Assembly (NCBI RefSeq): GCF_016889705.1
Contig: NZ_CP069526.1
Coordinates: forward strand, 3,906,001 to 3,970,000
Direction: 5' to 3'
Origin: Amycolatopsis sp. FDAARGOS 1241
GTDB taxonomy: Bacteria; Actinomycetota; Actinomycetes; Mycobacteriales; Pseudonocardiaceae
Length of the DNA stretch: 64,000 nt
Shown here: piece by piece, positions 1 through 6,931 of the stretch
How positions within the stretch are numbered: the first letter of the stretch is position 1
Layout: every line of letters starts with the position of its first letter
Translations under genes and position numbers: made by a program
The notes under the pieces: model-generated
Told to the model about the DNA's origin: nothing
The model's database searches: none
What the model saw: only the letters and a program-made list of their open reading frames with translations

Positions 1-3
1 CCG

Positions 4-402
4 ATGACGACAGCTGTACAGCCGTCCGGAGGGGGCGGGGGTTTTGACCGGCCCAGTTCGAGCAGCCTCGCCGACGTGATCGACACGATCCTCGACAAGG
101 GTCTCGTGATCGACGCGTACGTGCGGGTGTCCCTGGTGGGCATCGAGCTGCTGACCATCGACGCACGGGTCGTCGTGGCCAGTGTGGACACCTACCTGCG
201 GTTCGCGGAGGCCGTGAACCGGCTGGACATCTCCGACACCGAGCAGAAGGGGCTGCCCGACCTGCTCGAGGACGTGACCTCCGGTGGCGCCAAGTCGAAG
301 ACCAAGGGCGCGATCGAGGCGGCCGGCGACAAGCTGCGCGACATCCTGGGTGAGGACGAGGAAGAAGGCGAACCCGCGGGCCGGGGAAGAAAGGGGCGGT
401 GA
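4..402 (+). CDS. gvpA: Gas vesicle structural protein GvpA
   Basis: This is the main shell protein of gas vesicles, gas-filled protein nanostructures in the cytoplasm. Residues about 20-75 hold the conserved GvpA core ([11 protein letters not shown], then [16 protein letters not shown] and [13 protein letters not shown]), which forms the amphipathic ribs. Residues 76-132 are a charged Lys/Glu-rich tail of the kind seen on actinobacterial GvpA (132 aa against about 70 in cyanobacteria). The ATG lies 3 bases from the window edge, so the RBS and promoter are not visible. It is the first visible gene of an eight-gene gvp operon and ends 4 nt before gvpF. Confidence 0.93.
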   Translation: MTTAVQPSGGGGGFDRPSSSSLADVIDTILDKGLVIDAYVRVSLVGIELLTIDARVVVASVDTYLRFAEAVNRLDISDTEQKGLPDLLEDVTSGGAKSKTKGAIEAAGDKLRDILGEDEEEGEPAGRGRKGR

Positions 403-406
403 GGCG

Positions 407-1180
407 ATGAGCACCGACACGAAGACCGACACCGACACCGCCGTGTACGTCTACGGGATCGTGCCCTCCGACGTCGAACTCGACGAGGACGTGCAGGGGG
501 TGGGCGATCCGCCCGCGGCCGTCAAGACCGTCCGGAGCGGACCGATCGCGGCGCTGGTGAGCGAAATCCCACAGGATGCGCCACTGGGCCGTCCCGAGGA
601 CCTCTCCGCACACGCCGGGCTGCTGGACGCGGCCGCCGCCGAACTGCCTGTACTGCCCCTGCGCTTCGGCGCCGTGGTCACGGACGAGCAGGCGATCGTC
701 GACGAGCTCCTCGACGCGAACCGCGACGACTTCACCGCCGCACTCGAGCAGCTGGAGGGCAAGGCTGAGTTCATCGTCAAGGCGCGCTACGACGAGCGGG
801 CCATCCTGCGAGAGGTCCTGTCGGACAGCGAGCAGCTGCAGCAGCTGGCCGAGGCGATCCGGGGCAAGCCCGAGGACGCCACCCGCAACGAGCGGATGGC
901 CCTGGGTGAGCAGATCACCCAGGCGATCGAGGCTAAGCGTGCGGCCGACACCCAGCGCGTGGCCGACGCGCTCGCCGAGGTGGCCGTGGAAATGGCCCCG
1001 CGGCAGCCGACCCATGAGGAGGAGGCCGTGCACTTGGCCGTCCTGGCCGAAACCGGGCGGCAGGAGGAGCTGGAAGCCGTGCTGGACGAGCTCGCGACGG
1101 AGTGGGAAGGCCGCGTCGAGGTCCGCGTGCTCGGGCCGCTGGCGGCGTACGACTTCGTCGTGACGCGGGCACCGGAGTAG
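407..1180 (+). CDS. gvpF: Gas vesicle protein GvpF/GvpL family
   Basis: A 257-aa GvpF/GvpL-family protein, an accessory factor thought to nucleate assembly of the shell. The family N-terminus is clear (YVYGIVPSDVEL), followed by the LPLRFGAVVTDEQAI and VKARYDE segments and the C-terminal LGPLAAYDFV motif. The ATG at 407 was chosen over an upstream in-frame start at 284 because it follows gvpA by 4 nt and a purine-rich GGGAAGAAAGGGG stretch, and because the upstream part overlaps gvpA with no family similarity. A second paralogue lies at 2126. Confidence 0.9.
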   Translation: MSTDTKTDTDTAVYVYGIVPSDVELDEDVQGVGDPPAAVKTVRSGPIAALVSEIPQDAPLGRPEDLSAHAGLLDAAAAELPVLPLRFGAVVTDEQAIVDELLDANRDDFTAALEQLEGKAEFIVKARYDERAILREVLSDSEQLQQLAEAIRGKPEDATRNERMALGEQITQAIEAKRAADTQRVADALAEVAVEMAPRQPTHEEEAVHLAVLAETGRQEELEAVLDELATEWEGRVEVRVLGPLAAYDFVVTRAPE

Positions 1181-1184
1181 CGCG

Positions 1185-1442
1185 ATGGGCCTGTTGTCGG
1201 GGATCGCCGGCCTGCCGCTCGCGCCGCTGCGCGGGGTACTCGCCCTGGGCGAGCTGATCCGGCGCCGGGTCGACGAGGAGATGCACGACCCGGCGTCCGT
1301 GCGGCGCGAGCTGGAAGCCGTGGAACGGGCGCGGGCGGACGGCGAGATCTCGGCCGAGGAAGAAGCCGAGGCGCAGCAACAGGTGCTGGATCGGCTGACC
1401 CGCGCCCGGCCGCCCGGCCCGTCCGACGAGAAGAGGAGGTGA
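1185..1442 (+). CDS. gvpG: Gas vesicle protein GvpG
   Basis: An 85-aa GvpG protein. It starts with a hydrophobic helix (GLPLAPLRGVLALGELI) followed by a charged helical region (DPASVRRELEAVE, then EISAEEEAEAQQQVL), as usual for this family. GvpG is an assembly accessory protein that interacts with GvpF/L. The ATG is 4 nt after the gvpF stop, so the two are probably translated from one mRNA. Confidence 0.88.
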   Translation: MGLLSGIAGLPLAPLRGVLALGELIRRRVDEEMHDPASVRRELEAVERARADGEISAEEEAEAQQQVLDRLTRARPPGPSDEKRR

Positions 1443-1448
1443 CGGCTG

Positions 1449-1775
1449 ATGGCCACGTCGAAGGGCGAGGGCCGCACGTCGTCGACCCGCAGTCGTGCGA
1501 AGGACGGCATGGTCGCCTCGACGGCGGCCGCCGCGGCGGTGCGGCAGCTGGACGAACTGATCACGAGCGAGCCGGTGGGCGTCACGTCCGTCGAGCCGAT
1601 CGAGGACGGCTGGGTCGTGGAGGTGGAGGTGATCGAAGAACACCGCATCCCGTCTTCGGCCGACTTGCTGGGGCTGTACGAAATCGAGCTGGACGATGAG
1701 GGTGACCTCCTCGCGTTCCGCCGGACGAAGCGGTACGCGCGCGGTAAGGCGGGTACCGGCTACGAGGGGAGCTGA
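1449..1775 (+). CDS. gvpO: Gas vesicle protein GvpO
   Basis: A 108-aa GvpO protein. The C-terminal half shows the family core: GWVVEVEVIEEHRIPSSADLL, then LYEIELDDEGDLLAFRR and the terminal RYARG motif. The N-terminal about 40 residues are Ser/Lys/Arg-rich and variable. The ATG is 6 nt after the gvpG stop behind an AGAGGAGGTGA ribosome binding site. GvpO is required for vesicle formation in haloarchaea; its biochemical role in actinobacteria is not known. Confidence 0.88.
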   Translation: MATSKGEGRTSSTRSRAKDGMVASTAAAAAVRQLDELITSEPVGVTSVEPIEDGWVVEVEVIEEHRIPSSADLLGLYEIELDDEGDLLAFRRTKRYARGKAGTGYEGS

Positions 1776-1776
1776 C

Positions 1777-2139
1777 ATGGTTTCGGGGCAGCCGGTCACC
1801 AGGTCCCAGGGTGGGCTGGGCGCCGCGGGCGGCCAGCCCGCGAACCTCGGTGACATCCTCGAACGCGTCCTGGACAAGGGACTCGTCATCGCCGGGGACA
1901 TCCAGGTCAACCTGCTCGACATCGAGCTGCTGACCATCAAGCTGCGGCTGGTGATCGCGTCGCTCGAGACGGCGCGTGAGGTCGGCATCAACTGGTGGGA
2001 GAGCGACCCGTGGCTGACCGGCGACAACGGGCAGCTGCAGAACGAGAACCGGCAGCTGCGGGCGCGCATCGCCGAACTCGAGTCGGGGCGCGAACGGGAG
2101 TCCATCGAGAGCGGTGGGGACGACGATGACCGCGACTGA
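1777..2139 (+). CDS. gvpJ: Gas vesicle protein GvpJ (GvpA/J family)
   Basis: A 120-aa minor GvpA-like protein. The core at residues about 23-75 (LGDILERVLDKGLVIAGD, then LLDIELLTIKLRLVIASLE and the GINWWE signature) matches GvpJ rather than GvpA. A C-terminal coiled coil (LQNENRQLRARIAELES) and an acidic tail follow. The ATG at 1777 directly follows the gvpO stop (TGA at 1773-1775). It overlaps the next gene by 14 nt. GvpJ is thought to shape the conical caps of the vesicle. Confidence 0.87.
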   Translation: MVSGQPVTRSQGGLGAAGGQPANLGDILERVLDKGLVIAGDIQVNLLDIELLTIKLRLVIASLETAREVGINWWESDPWLTGDNGQLQNENRQLRARIAELESGRERESIESGGDDDDRD

Positions 2140-2896
2140 CGGGACCGCCGTCTGGCTGTACGCGGTGACCCGCTCGGCGGAGTTCGCCGGACTGGACATG
2201 CTGCCGGGCGTTGCGGCTGAACCGCCGCGGGTCATCGAGGCCGGCGGGCTGGCCGCATTCGTCGGCGACGTGCCGCTGACCTCGTTCGGCGAGGAAGCCT
2301 TGCGCCGCAACCTCGAAGACCTCGATTGGCTCGCCGCGGTGGCCCGCGCGCACGACGCGGTGATCGCCAACCTGGTGGACCGCGCGCCGGTGGTCCCGAT
2401 CCGGCTCGCGACGGTGTACCACGACGACGAATCGGTGCGCGCTGTGCTCGAGCAGCGAGCCGAGGACTTCGAGCGGACGCTGCGGCACGTGTCCGGCCGG
2501 ATCGAATGGGGCGTGAAGGCGTTCCTGGACACCGAACCGGAGCCGGCCCCCGCCGCTTCGCCGGGCAAGGGCGCCGGCGTGGCGTACCTGGCTCGGCGGC
2601 GAAGTGCCCTGGCCGCGCGGGAAGAACGCCAGCAGCGCGCAGCCGAGGAGGTGCACCGCCTTCACGCCGCGTTGTCCGAGCTGGCAGTCGACGCGTGCAC
2701 GCACCCGCCGCAGAGCCGGGCGCTGGCGGGGGAGGACGGGCCGATGGTGCTCAACGGCGCGTACCTCGTCGACACCGGGCAGTCCGGCCGGTTCGCCGAG
2801 GCGGTGGACTCGTGCGGCCGGGAAAGCGGTGTGCTGTCGGTGCGCCTGACCGGCCCGTGGCCGCCGTATTCCTTTTCTTCGCTGGAGGCACCATGA
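2126..2896 (+). CDS. gvpL: Gas vesicle protein GvpL/GvpF family, second copy
   Basis: A 256-aa GvpF/L-family protein: WLYAVTRSAEF at the N-terminus, then VVPIRLATVYHDDESV, WGVKAFLD, and the C-terminal SVRLTGPWPPYSFSS motif. The ATG at 2126 was preferred to an in-frame GTG at 2114 because the purine-rich GAGAGCGGTGGGGA precedes it. It overlaps gvpJ by 14 nt and gvpS by 4 nt (ATGA), indicating translational coupling. Similarity to the gene at 407 is at family level only, so the two are old paralogues. Confidence 0.88.
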   Translation: MTATDGTAVWLYAVTRSAEFAGLDMLPGVAAEPPRVIEAGGLAAFVGDVPLTSFGEEALRRNLEDLDWLAAVARAHDAVIANLVDRAPVVPIRLATVYHDDESVRAVLEQRAEDFERTLRHVSGRIEWGVKAFLDTEPEPAPAASPGKGAGVAYLARRRSALAAREERQQRAAEEVHRLHAALSELAVDACTHPPQSRALAGEDGPMVLNGAYLVDTGQSGRFAEAVDSCGRESGVLSVRLTGPWPPYSFSSLEAP

Positions 2897-3078
2897 CTTT
2901 GCCGGCGCGTGCGGGGGAACGCAACGTCGCTTTGATCGACCTGCTCGACCGGGTATTGGCGGGTGGTGTCGTGGTGAGTGGGGAAATCACGTTGTCGATC
3001 GCCGATGTGGATCTGGTCCAGATTTCCCTGCGCACCCTGATCTCGTCGGTCTCCGCATTGCAGCCGCGCCATGGGTGA
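2893..3078 (+). CDS. gvpS: Gas vesicle protein GvpS (GvpA family, short)
   Basis: A 61-aa GvpA-superfamily protein: ALIDLLDRVLAGGVVVSGEI, then SIADVDLVQISLRTLISSV, the pattern usually called GvpS in actinobacteria (VADVDLV in place of the GIELLT motif of GvpA). It has almost no tail. It starts inside the gvpL stop (ATGA) and overlaps gvpK by 8 nt. Confidence 0.86.
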   Translation: MTLPARAGERNVALIDLLDRVLAGGVVVSGEITLSIADVDLVQISLRTLISSVSALQPRHG

Positions 3079-3358
3079 CGCGCGGGAGAACCGGATCAAC
3101 GCCGACCCGGAGACGGCCGAACGCAGCCTCGTGAGCCTGGTGCTGACCGTGGTCGAGCTGCTGCGCCAGCTCATGGAGCGCCAGGCGCTGCGGCGCGTCG
3201 ACCACGGTGACCTCGACGACGACAAAGTCGAGGAGATCGGGCAGACGCTGATGTACCTCGATCTTCGCATGGACGAATTGTGCGAACACTTCGGTCTGGA
3301 GCGGCGGGAACTGAATCTTGATCTGGGTCCGCTGGGTCCGCTTCTGTCCGAAGAATAA
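3071..3358 (+). CDS. gvpK: Gas vesicle protein GvpK
   Basis: A 95-aa GvpK protein: RINADPETAERSLVSLVLTVVE, RQLMERQALRRVD, and the conserved VEEIGQTLMYLDLRMDEL segment. It closes the visible gvp operon. The ATG lies within gvpS (8-nt overlap). It stops with TAA, uncommon in this region. The stress-type promoter of the next gene begins right after the stop. Confidence 0.9.
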   Translation: MGDARENRINADPETAERSLVSLVLTVVELLRQLMERQALRRVDHGDLDDDKVEEIGQTLMYLDLRMDELCEHFGLERRELNLDLGPLGPLLSEE

Positions 3359-3383
3359 GTTTCGGCGAGGCATTTCCGGGTAT
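3359..3383 (+). promoter_or_regulatory. SigB/SigF-type promoter of the GlsB-like gene
   Basis: GTTT at 3359-3362, a 15-nt spacer, and GGGTAT at 3378-3383. This matches the known actinobacterial sigma-F/sigma-B consensus (GTTT-N15-17-GGGTA). The start codon is 31 nt downstream, behind a GAAAGGAAG ribosome binding site. Confidence 0.75.
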
Positions 3384-3414
3384 TCACGGGCATCGCTTTG
3401 AAAGGAAGTCGGCG

Positions 3415-3690
3415 ATGGCTGTCACCGGAATCATCAGCGCAATCCTCGTCGGGTTGGTCATCGGCGTGCTGGGGCGTCTCGTGGCGCCGGGCAAGCAGAA
3501 GATCCCGATCTGGCTGACGATCGTCATCGGCATCATCGCGGCGTTCGCGGGCACCGCCATCGCGCGCGGCGGTTACGCCGAGACCGCGGGATTCGACTGG
3601 CTCGAACTGCTGACGCAGGTCGTGCTGGCCGCGCTCGGGGTCGCGCTCACCGCTGCCGCCTACGGGAAGAGGCGCAAGGTGTGGCGCTGA
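3415..3690 (+). CDS. GlsB/YeaQ/YmgE family stress membrane protein
   Basis: A 91-aa integral membrane protein of the transglycosylase-associated (GlsB/YeaQ/YmgE) family. Three hydrophobic helices are visible (about residues 5-24, 31-50 and 62-81), with the family motif GLVIGVLGRLVAPGKQ near the N-terminus and a GIIAAFAGTAIA glycine-rich helix. Members are stress-induced in many bacteria; molecular function is unknown. It has its own stress-type promoter and is followed by a strong hairpin. Confidence 0.88.
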   Translation: MAVTGIISAILVGLVIGVLGRLVAPGKQKIPIWLTIVIGIIAAFAGTAIARGGYAETAGFDWLELLTQVVLAALGVALTAAAYGKRRKVWR

Positions 3691-3704
3691 CCCCCGCCCA
3701 GAGC

Positions 3705-3738
3705 CCAGCCCGGTCCAGTCCCTTCTGGACCGGGCTGG
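3705..3738. terminator. 14-bp hairpin terminator
   Basis: A perfect 14-bp inverted repeat (3705-3718 with 3725-3738) around a 6-nt loop, between two convergent genes. No U tract follows, as is common in high-GC actinobacteria. It can serve both strands. Confidence 0.8.
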
Positions 3739-3755
3739 CGCCTGTCCGGTGCCGG

Positions 3756-3896
3756 TCAGTCGCGCCGGCGTTCGCGCTGCTCGCCGATGACCTGCTGACC
3801 CGTGTCCTCGGCGTCGCCGACACCTTCGGGCGGCTCGCCCTCACCGTGCATCTCCTGCGTGGGATCGGGTTCGGGGTGGCGCCGCTGTTCGTCCAT
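3756..3896 (-). CDS. Small hydrophilic protein, unknown function
   Basis: A 46-aa ORF, very rich in Glu, Asp, Arg and Gln (MDEQRRHPEPDP at the start, QQVIGEQRERRRD at the end). I do not recognise a family. Third-codon positions are strongly GC-biased as in the neighbours, and a GGGTAT hexamer (3906-3911, minus strand) sits 9 nt before the ATG, the same geometry as many other genes here. That spacing, more than the sequence, supports it as a real leaderless gene. The ORF is short, so confidence is moderate. Confidence 0.5.
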   Translation of the reverse strand: MDEQRRHPEPDPTQEMHGEGEPPEGVGDAEDTGQQVIGEQRERRRD

Positions 3897-3905
3897 GGCG
3901 GACGG

Positions 3906-3911
3906 ATACCC
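3906..3911 (-). promoter_or_regulatory. GGGTAT -10 element of small ORF
   Basis: GGGTAT on the minus strand, 9 nt before the ATG at 3896. The -35 region is poor (ATAA at the expected place), so only the -10 supports it. Confidence 0.4.
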
Positions 3912-3924
3912 CGTCGCGGCTCCG

Positions 3925-3949
3925 GTTTATCCCGCGGTGGCGGGGGTAT
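3925..3949 (+). promoter_or_regulatory. SigB/SigF-type promoter of the DUF6098 gene
   Basis: GTTT (3925-3928), 15-nt spacer, GGGTAT (3944-3949). The ATG begins only 9 nt after the hexamer, so the transcript is probably leaderless. Confidence 0.75.
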
Positions 3950-3958
3950 CGCGCGATC

Positions 3959-4423
3959 ATGGAGCTGCCCACGGTGACTGATCTCGACGGCCTGGCCGCG
4001 CTGTTCGGCCGCGAAGGCGGAGAGGACCTGTACGTCCGCTGGTCCCACGGTCCGGAGGCCGACATCGCGGACAGCGAGCGCGCGGAGTCCAGCCGGGACG
4101 CGCTGACGGGCGCGGCGCTACCGGGGTTGTCGGCCAACTCGCTGCGGACCGAACCGTGGTGGTGCGGCCGCTCGACGCGGCTGTGGCTGGCGCGGCGCCT
4201 GTACGACTACGAGCACCTGCGCGATCTGCGCGGACCGGGCGTGCGCCCGTGGGTGCTGCGCGGCCGCGAGATCGCCCGCGGTCCCGACAACGAGCCGCTG
4301 GTCGTGGACGTGGAGCCGCTCGCCTGGGTCGCCGACGCGGTGCTCCACGAAGCCCGGCGCCTGGTGGACGAACAGCAGTCGGCGGAGTGGGGGCCGCTGG
4401 ATCGCCGCGTGCACACCCGGTGA
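3959..4423 (+). CDS. DUF6098 family protein
   Basis: A 154-aa protein resembling the actinobacterial DUF6098 family: LYVRWSHGPEADI, LPGLSANSL, WWCGRSTRLWLARRLYDYEHL and PWVLRGREIARGPDNEPLV. No catalytic motif or membrane segment is visible. Function unknown. The family assignment is from memory of the pattern. No ribosome binding site precedes the ATG, and the promoter hexamer ends 9 nt before it. Confidence 0.75.
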   Translation: MELPTVTDLDGLAALFGREGGEDLYVRWSHGPEADIADSERAESSRDALTGAALPGLSANSLRTEPWWCGRSTRLWLARRLYDYEHLRDLRGPGVRPWVLRGREIARGPDNEPLVVDVEPLAWVADAVLHEARRLVDEQQSAEWGPLDRRVHTR

Positions 4424-4703
4424 GCTGACCGGATCGCCGGCTCGAGGGGGACCCGCTCGGACGTCGTGATGAAGCAGACCCCGGACCGCCGCGAGAGGTG
4501 ACCCGAAGGCGCCGGCGAACGTGCCTGCGCCTTTGCCACCTCACGATCGCTGTGGCGGGCTTCGACGACCTGCTTGACGGGCAGACGTTGGAGGTGCCGC
4601 CGGCCCGGACGGACCGGCGGCGCCCCCGGGCGTGGCCTGGCTGGGACCGCGTGGACCCACGCCCGCAATGCCGGTACCCGTTCGTGCGCGGCCCAAACGC
4701 GGG
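4424..4703. other. Gap with an orphan promoter and no convincing gene
   Basis: About 280 nt between the DUF6098 gene and the anti-sigma gene. The only clear element is a minus-strand stress-type promoter at 4674-4698. A 39-codon Gly/Pro-rich minus ORF starting with GTG (4541-4660) lies downstream, with no RBS and no family similarity that I can see. The gap could hold a small RNA, a degraded gene or this micro-ORF. Confidence 0.4.
4674..4698 (-). promoter_or_regulatory. Orphan SigB/SigF-type promoter
   Basis: Minus-strand GTTT (4695-4698), 15-nt spacer, GGGTAC (4674-4679): a perfect consensus match. It points leftward into 4424-4670, where no convincing gene is visible. Confidence 0.6.
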
Positions 4704-5126
4704 TCACCCCGGGCCGGCGGACGGCAGGTGCCAGGTCATGGTGACCGTGGTGCCGTCGGTGCCGGAGTGGAAGTCCGCGCGGTCGGCCAGCAACCGGATC
4801 AGGGGTACGCCGCGGCCGTGGAGGGAGCCGGCCCGGCGGACCGGTTGCCAGTGGCCGTGATCGGTGACCGTGACCCGGAGGCTCTCGCGGTCCTGGCGCG
4901 CGTGGATCTCGACGTCGCCGGGCGTACCGCCGGCGTAGGCGTGCTCGACGGCGTTCATCAGTGCTTCGTAGGCGGCGAGTTCGACGTCGGACACGAGCGG
5001 GGCGGGCAGCCCGCGGGCGCCGGCCCATTGGGCGAGGGCGCGGCGCAGCGCGGTGGCGTCGTCGACGCGCGCAGGCCGGCACAGAGTCAGCGTGGCGGCG
5101 GGATCGGCGCTGCGAGCCGGGCACAT
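4704..5126 (-). CDS. RsbW-like anti-sigma regulatory factor (HATPase_c_2)
   Basis: A 140-aa GHKL-type serine kinase/anti-sigma factor. The N box is YEALMNAVEHAY (about residues 65-76), G1 is VTDHGHW and G2 is GRGVPLIRLLAD. Such proteins bind a sigma factor or phosphorylate STAS antagonists in partner-switching cascades. The ATG at 5126 was chosen because of a GAGGAG RBS and the length; the frame stays open upstream to 5261. It is preceded by its own stress-type promoter, suggesting feedback. Whether it controls the sigma factor using these promoters is inferred. Confidence 0.85.
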   Translation of the reverse strand: MCPARSADPAATLTLCRPARVDDATALRRALAQWAGARGLPAPLVSDVELAAYEALMNAVEHAYAGGTPGDVEIHARQDRESLRVTVTDHGHWQPVRRAGSLHGRGVPLIRLLADRADFHSGTDGTTVTMTWHLPSAGPG

Positions 5127-5165
5127 CGAGGGAGCTCCTCGGGTTTCGCGGATGTCTGGTGCCGC

Positions 5166-5190
5166 ATACCCATCCCGGCCGTCGGTACAC
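5166..5190 (-). promoter_or_regulatory. SigB/SigF-type promoter (GTGT variant) of the anti-sigma gene
   Basis: Minus-strand GTGT (5187-5190), 15-nt spacer, GGGTAT (5166-5171). The start codon at 5126 is 39 nt downstream. Confidence 0.6.
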
Positions 5191-5309
5191 TTTACGTCCG
5201 GTTCGGCCGTGTTCGCCGATGACCTGACAGCCTGGCGGTGCCGAGAGAAGCGCCGGCTCATCGGCCCGCAGGCCCGAGCATGATTAAGTACGCCGGCGCG
5301 GCTGCCTCG

Positions 5310-6812
5310 TCACCGGGGGTGCCGGTGCAGCGGCTTCACCGCGGGCCCCTGGACGACGCCTCCGTCGACGTCGAACCGGGAGCCGTGGCACGGGCAGTCC
5401 CACGTCTTCTCGGCGTCGTTGAACGCGACCAGGCAGCCCAGGTGAGTGCAGTGCGCGCCGACGGTGTGCAGCTTCCCGGCCTCGTCGCGATAGGCGGCGA
5501 CGAGCTCGGCACCCGCCCGCACCACCGCCGCCTGTCCGGGGCCGACCTGGTCCAGGGAGCGGTCCTGCCACAGCAGGGCCAGGTGGTCGCCCACCAGGTG
5601 CCGCCCGACGGTCAGGTTGTCCTCGAGCAGGTCCAGGGTCGATCGGATGTCGAAGCGGTTCGGGTCGAACAGGCCCGCCGCCGGGTGGTCTTCGCCGAGG
5701 ATCCGCGCCGCCAGGACGTGGCCGGCGGCGGTTCCGCCGGTCATGCCCCACTGGCCGAAGCCGGTCGCGACCCACAGGTGGGCTGAGCCCGGCAGGTACC
5801 GGCCGACATACGGCAGTCCGTCCACAGTGGACATGTCGTGGGCGGACCAGCGGTGGGTCACGCGGTGTACGCCGGCGTGCTCGCTCGCCCATCCGGCGAG
5901 GCGCTCGTAACGGCGGTCGATGTCGGTCTCGGCGCCGACGCGGTAGTGCTCGCCGCCGGCGATGACCGTCGTCGTGCCGTCCGCGGTGTAGGAGCGGACG
6001 GAGTGGTGGGTGTCCGCGTCGAGGTACATCCCGGCGGGCGCGGTGTTCCCGGCGGCCGGTCCGGCGACCACGAGGTCGCGGACCGGGTCGAGGCGGGCGA
6101 AGTACAGGCCGCGGTCGAACACCGGGTAGTGCGTGGCCACGACGATGTCCTCGGCTTCGATGTCGCCGTCGGACGTCCGCACGAACCGGCCGCGCAGGTC
6201 GAGGCTCATCGCCCTGGTGTGCTCCAGGATCGTGCCGCCCAGGCGTTCCAGTTCGGCGGCGAGACCGAGCAGCCAGCGGCGCGGGTGGAAATGCGCCTGC
6301 GCGGTCACGCGCACGGCACCCAGCGCGGGCACGTCGAGTTCGACCTCGTCGGTGAACGACGCCGGCAGCCCCGCCTCGACGGCCGCGTCGGCTTCGCGCT
6401 TGAGCGTGTCGACGGTGCCGGCGTGGGTCGTGTAGACGAAGCTGTCAGCCCGGGTGAACGCGCAGTCCAGATCAGCCGCCGTCATCGCGATCCACTCCAG
6501 CGCGTCCGTCTGGGCGGCCGCGTAGATCTTCGCGGCTTCGGTGCCGTGGCGGTCCCTGAGCATCGAGTACTTCACCGCGTGCTGCGCGGATACTTTCGCC
6601 GTCGTGTGCCCGGAGACGCCGCCGGCCACGCGCTCGGCTTCCAGCACCACGACGGACCGGCCGGCCCGGGCGAGCAGCAGCGCCGTGGTGAGGCCGGCGA
6701 TCCCCGCGCCGAGCACGACGACGTCGGCCGACGGGGGCAGCGGTGTCGCCGCACGGTCGGGAGCCGGCGCGGTGTCCACCCACAACGAGAGCGGTTCGGG
6801 CAAGACGGTCAT
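5310..6812 (-). CDS. FAD-dependent oxidoreductase with C-terminal Rieske domain
   Basis: A 500-aa fusion. The N-terminal DAO-type domain has the FAD motif GAGIAGLTTALLLARAG (about residues 32-48) and GHTTAKVSAQH. The C-terminal about 90 residues are a Rieske [2Fe-2S] domain with CTHLGC and CPCHGSRF, whose two Cys and two His are intact. Homologues (YhfW-like) are soluble oxidoreductases of unknown substrate. ATG 6812 is preferred over an in-frame GTG at 6833 because the promoter hexamer would then lie inside the gene. It probably acts in the cytoplasm, with no signal peptide. Confidence 0.88.
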   Translation of the reverse strand: MTVLPEPLSLWVDTAPAPDRAATPLPPSADVVVLGAGIAGLTTALLLARAGRSVVVLEAERVAGGVSGHTTAKVSAQHAVKYSMLRDRHGTEAAKIYAAAQTDALEWIAMTAADLDCAFTRADSFVYTTHAGTVDTLKREADAAVEAGLPASFTDEVELDVPALGAVRVTAQAHFHPRRWLLGLAAELERLGGTILEHTRAMSLDLRGRFVRTSDGDIEAEDIVVATHYPVFDRGLYFARLDPVRDLVVAGPAAGNTAPAGMYLDADTHHSVRSYTADGTTTVIAGGEHYRVGAETDIDRRYERLAGWASEHAGVHRVTHRWSAHDMSTVDGLPYVGRYLPGSAHLWVATGFGQWGMTGGTAAGHVLAARILGEDHPAAGLFDPNRFDIRSTLDLLEDNLTVGRHLVGDHLALLWQDRSLDQVGPGQAAVVRAGAELVAAYRDEAGKLHTVGAHCTHLGCLVAFNDAEKTWDCPCHGSRFDVDGGVVQGPAVKPLHRHPR

Positions 6813-6821
6813 GCCCGGGTG

Positions 6822-6846
6822 GTTCCCCCGCACAACCGGGTCAAAC
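6822..6846 (-). promoter_or_regulatory. SigB/SigF-type promoter of the FAD-Rieske gene
   Basis: Minus-strand GTTT (6843-6846), 15-nt spacer, GGGAAC (6822-6827), one mismatch from GGGTAC. The ATG at 6812 is 9 nt downstream. Divergent from the promoter at 6874. Confidence 0.6.
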
Positions 6847-6873
6847 CTCCGGTTACCGGCGCGCGAGCGCGGA

Positions 6874-6898
6874 GTTTGCCCGGTCGGCCGCGGGGTAA
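6874..6898 (+). promoter_or_regulatory. SigB/SigF-type promoter of the methyltransferase gene
   Basis: GTTT (6874-6877), 15-nt spacer, GGGTAA (6893-6898). The start codon is 33 nt downstream behind a GAGGAGG RBS. Confidence 0.72.
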
Positions 6899-6931
6899 TC
6901 GGCCGCTGACCGCGACGTCGAGGAGGCCTTG

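Noticed and set aside
4541..4660. 39-codon minus ORF downstream of the orphan promoter
   Set aside because: Start GTG lies 13 nt after the hexamer, not 9-10, and the product is Gly/Pro-rich with no known relatives. Kept only as a possibility in the gap entry.
4498..4860. 120-aa plus ORF after the DUF6098 gene
   Set aside because: It overlaps the anti-sigma gene in antisense, has no RBS and its composition is typical of shadow frames.
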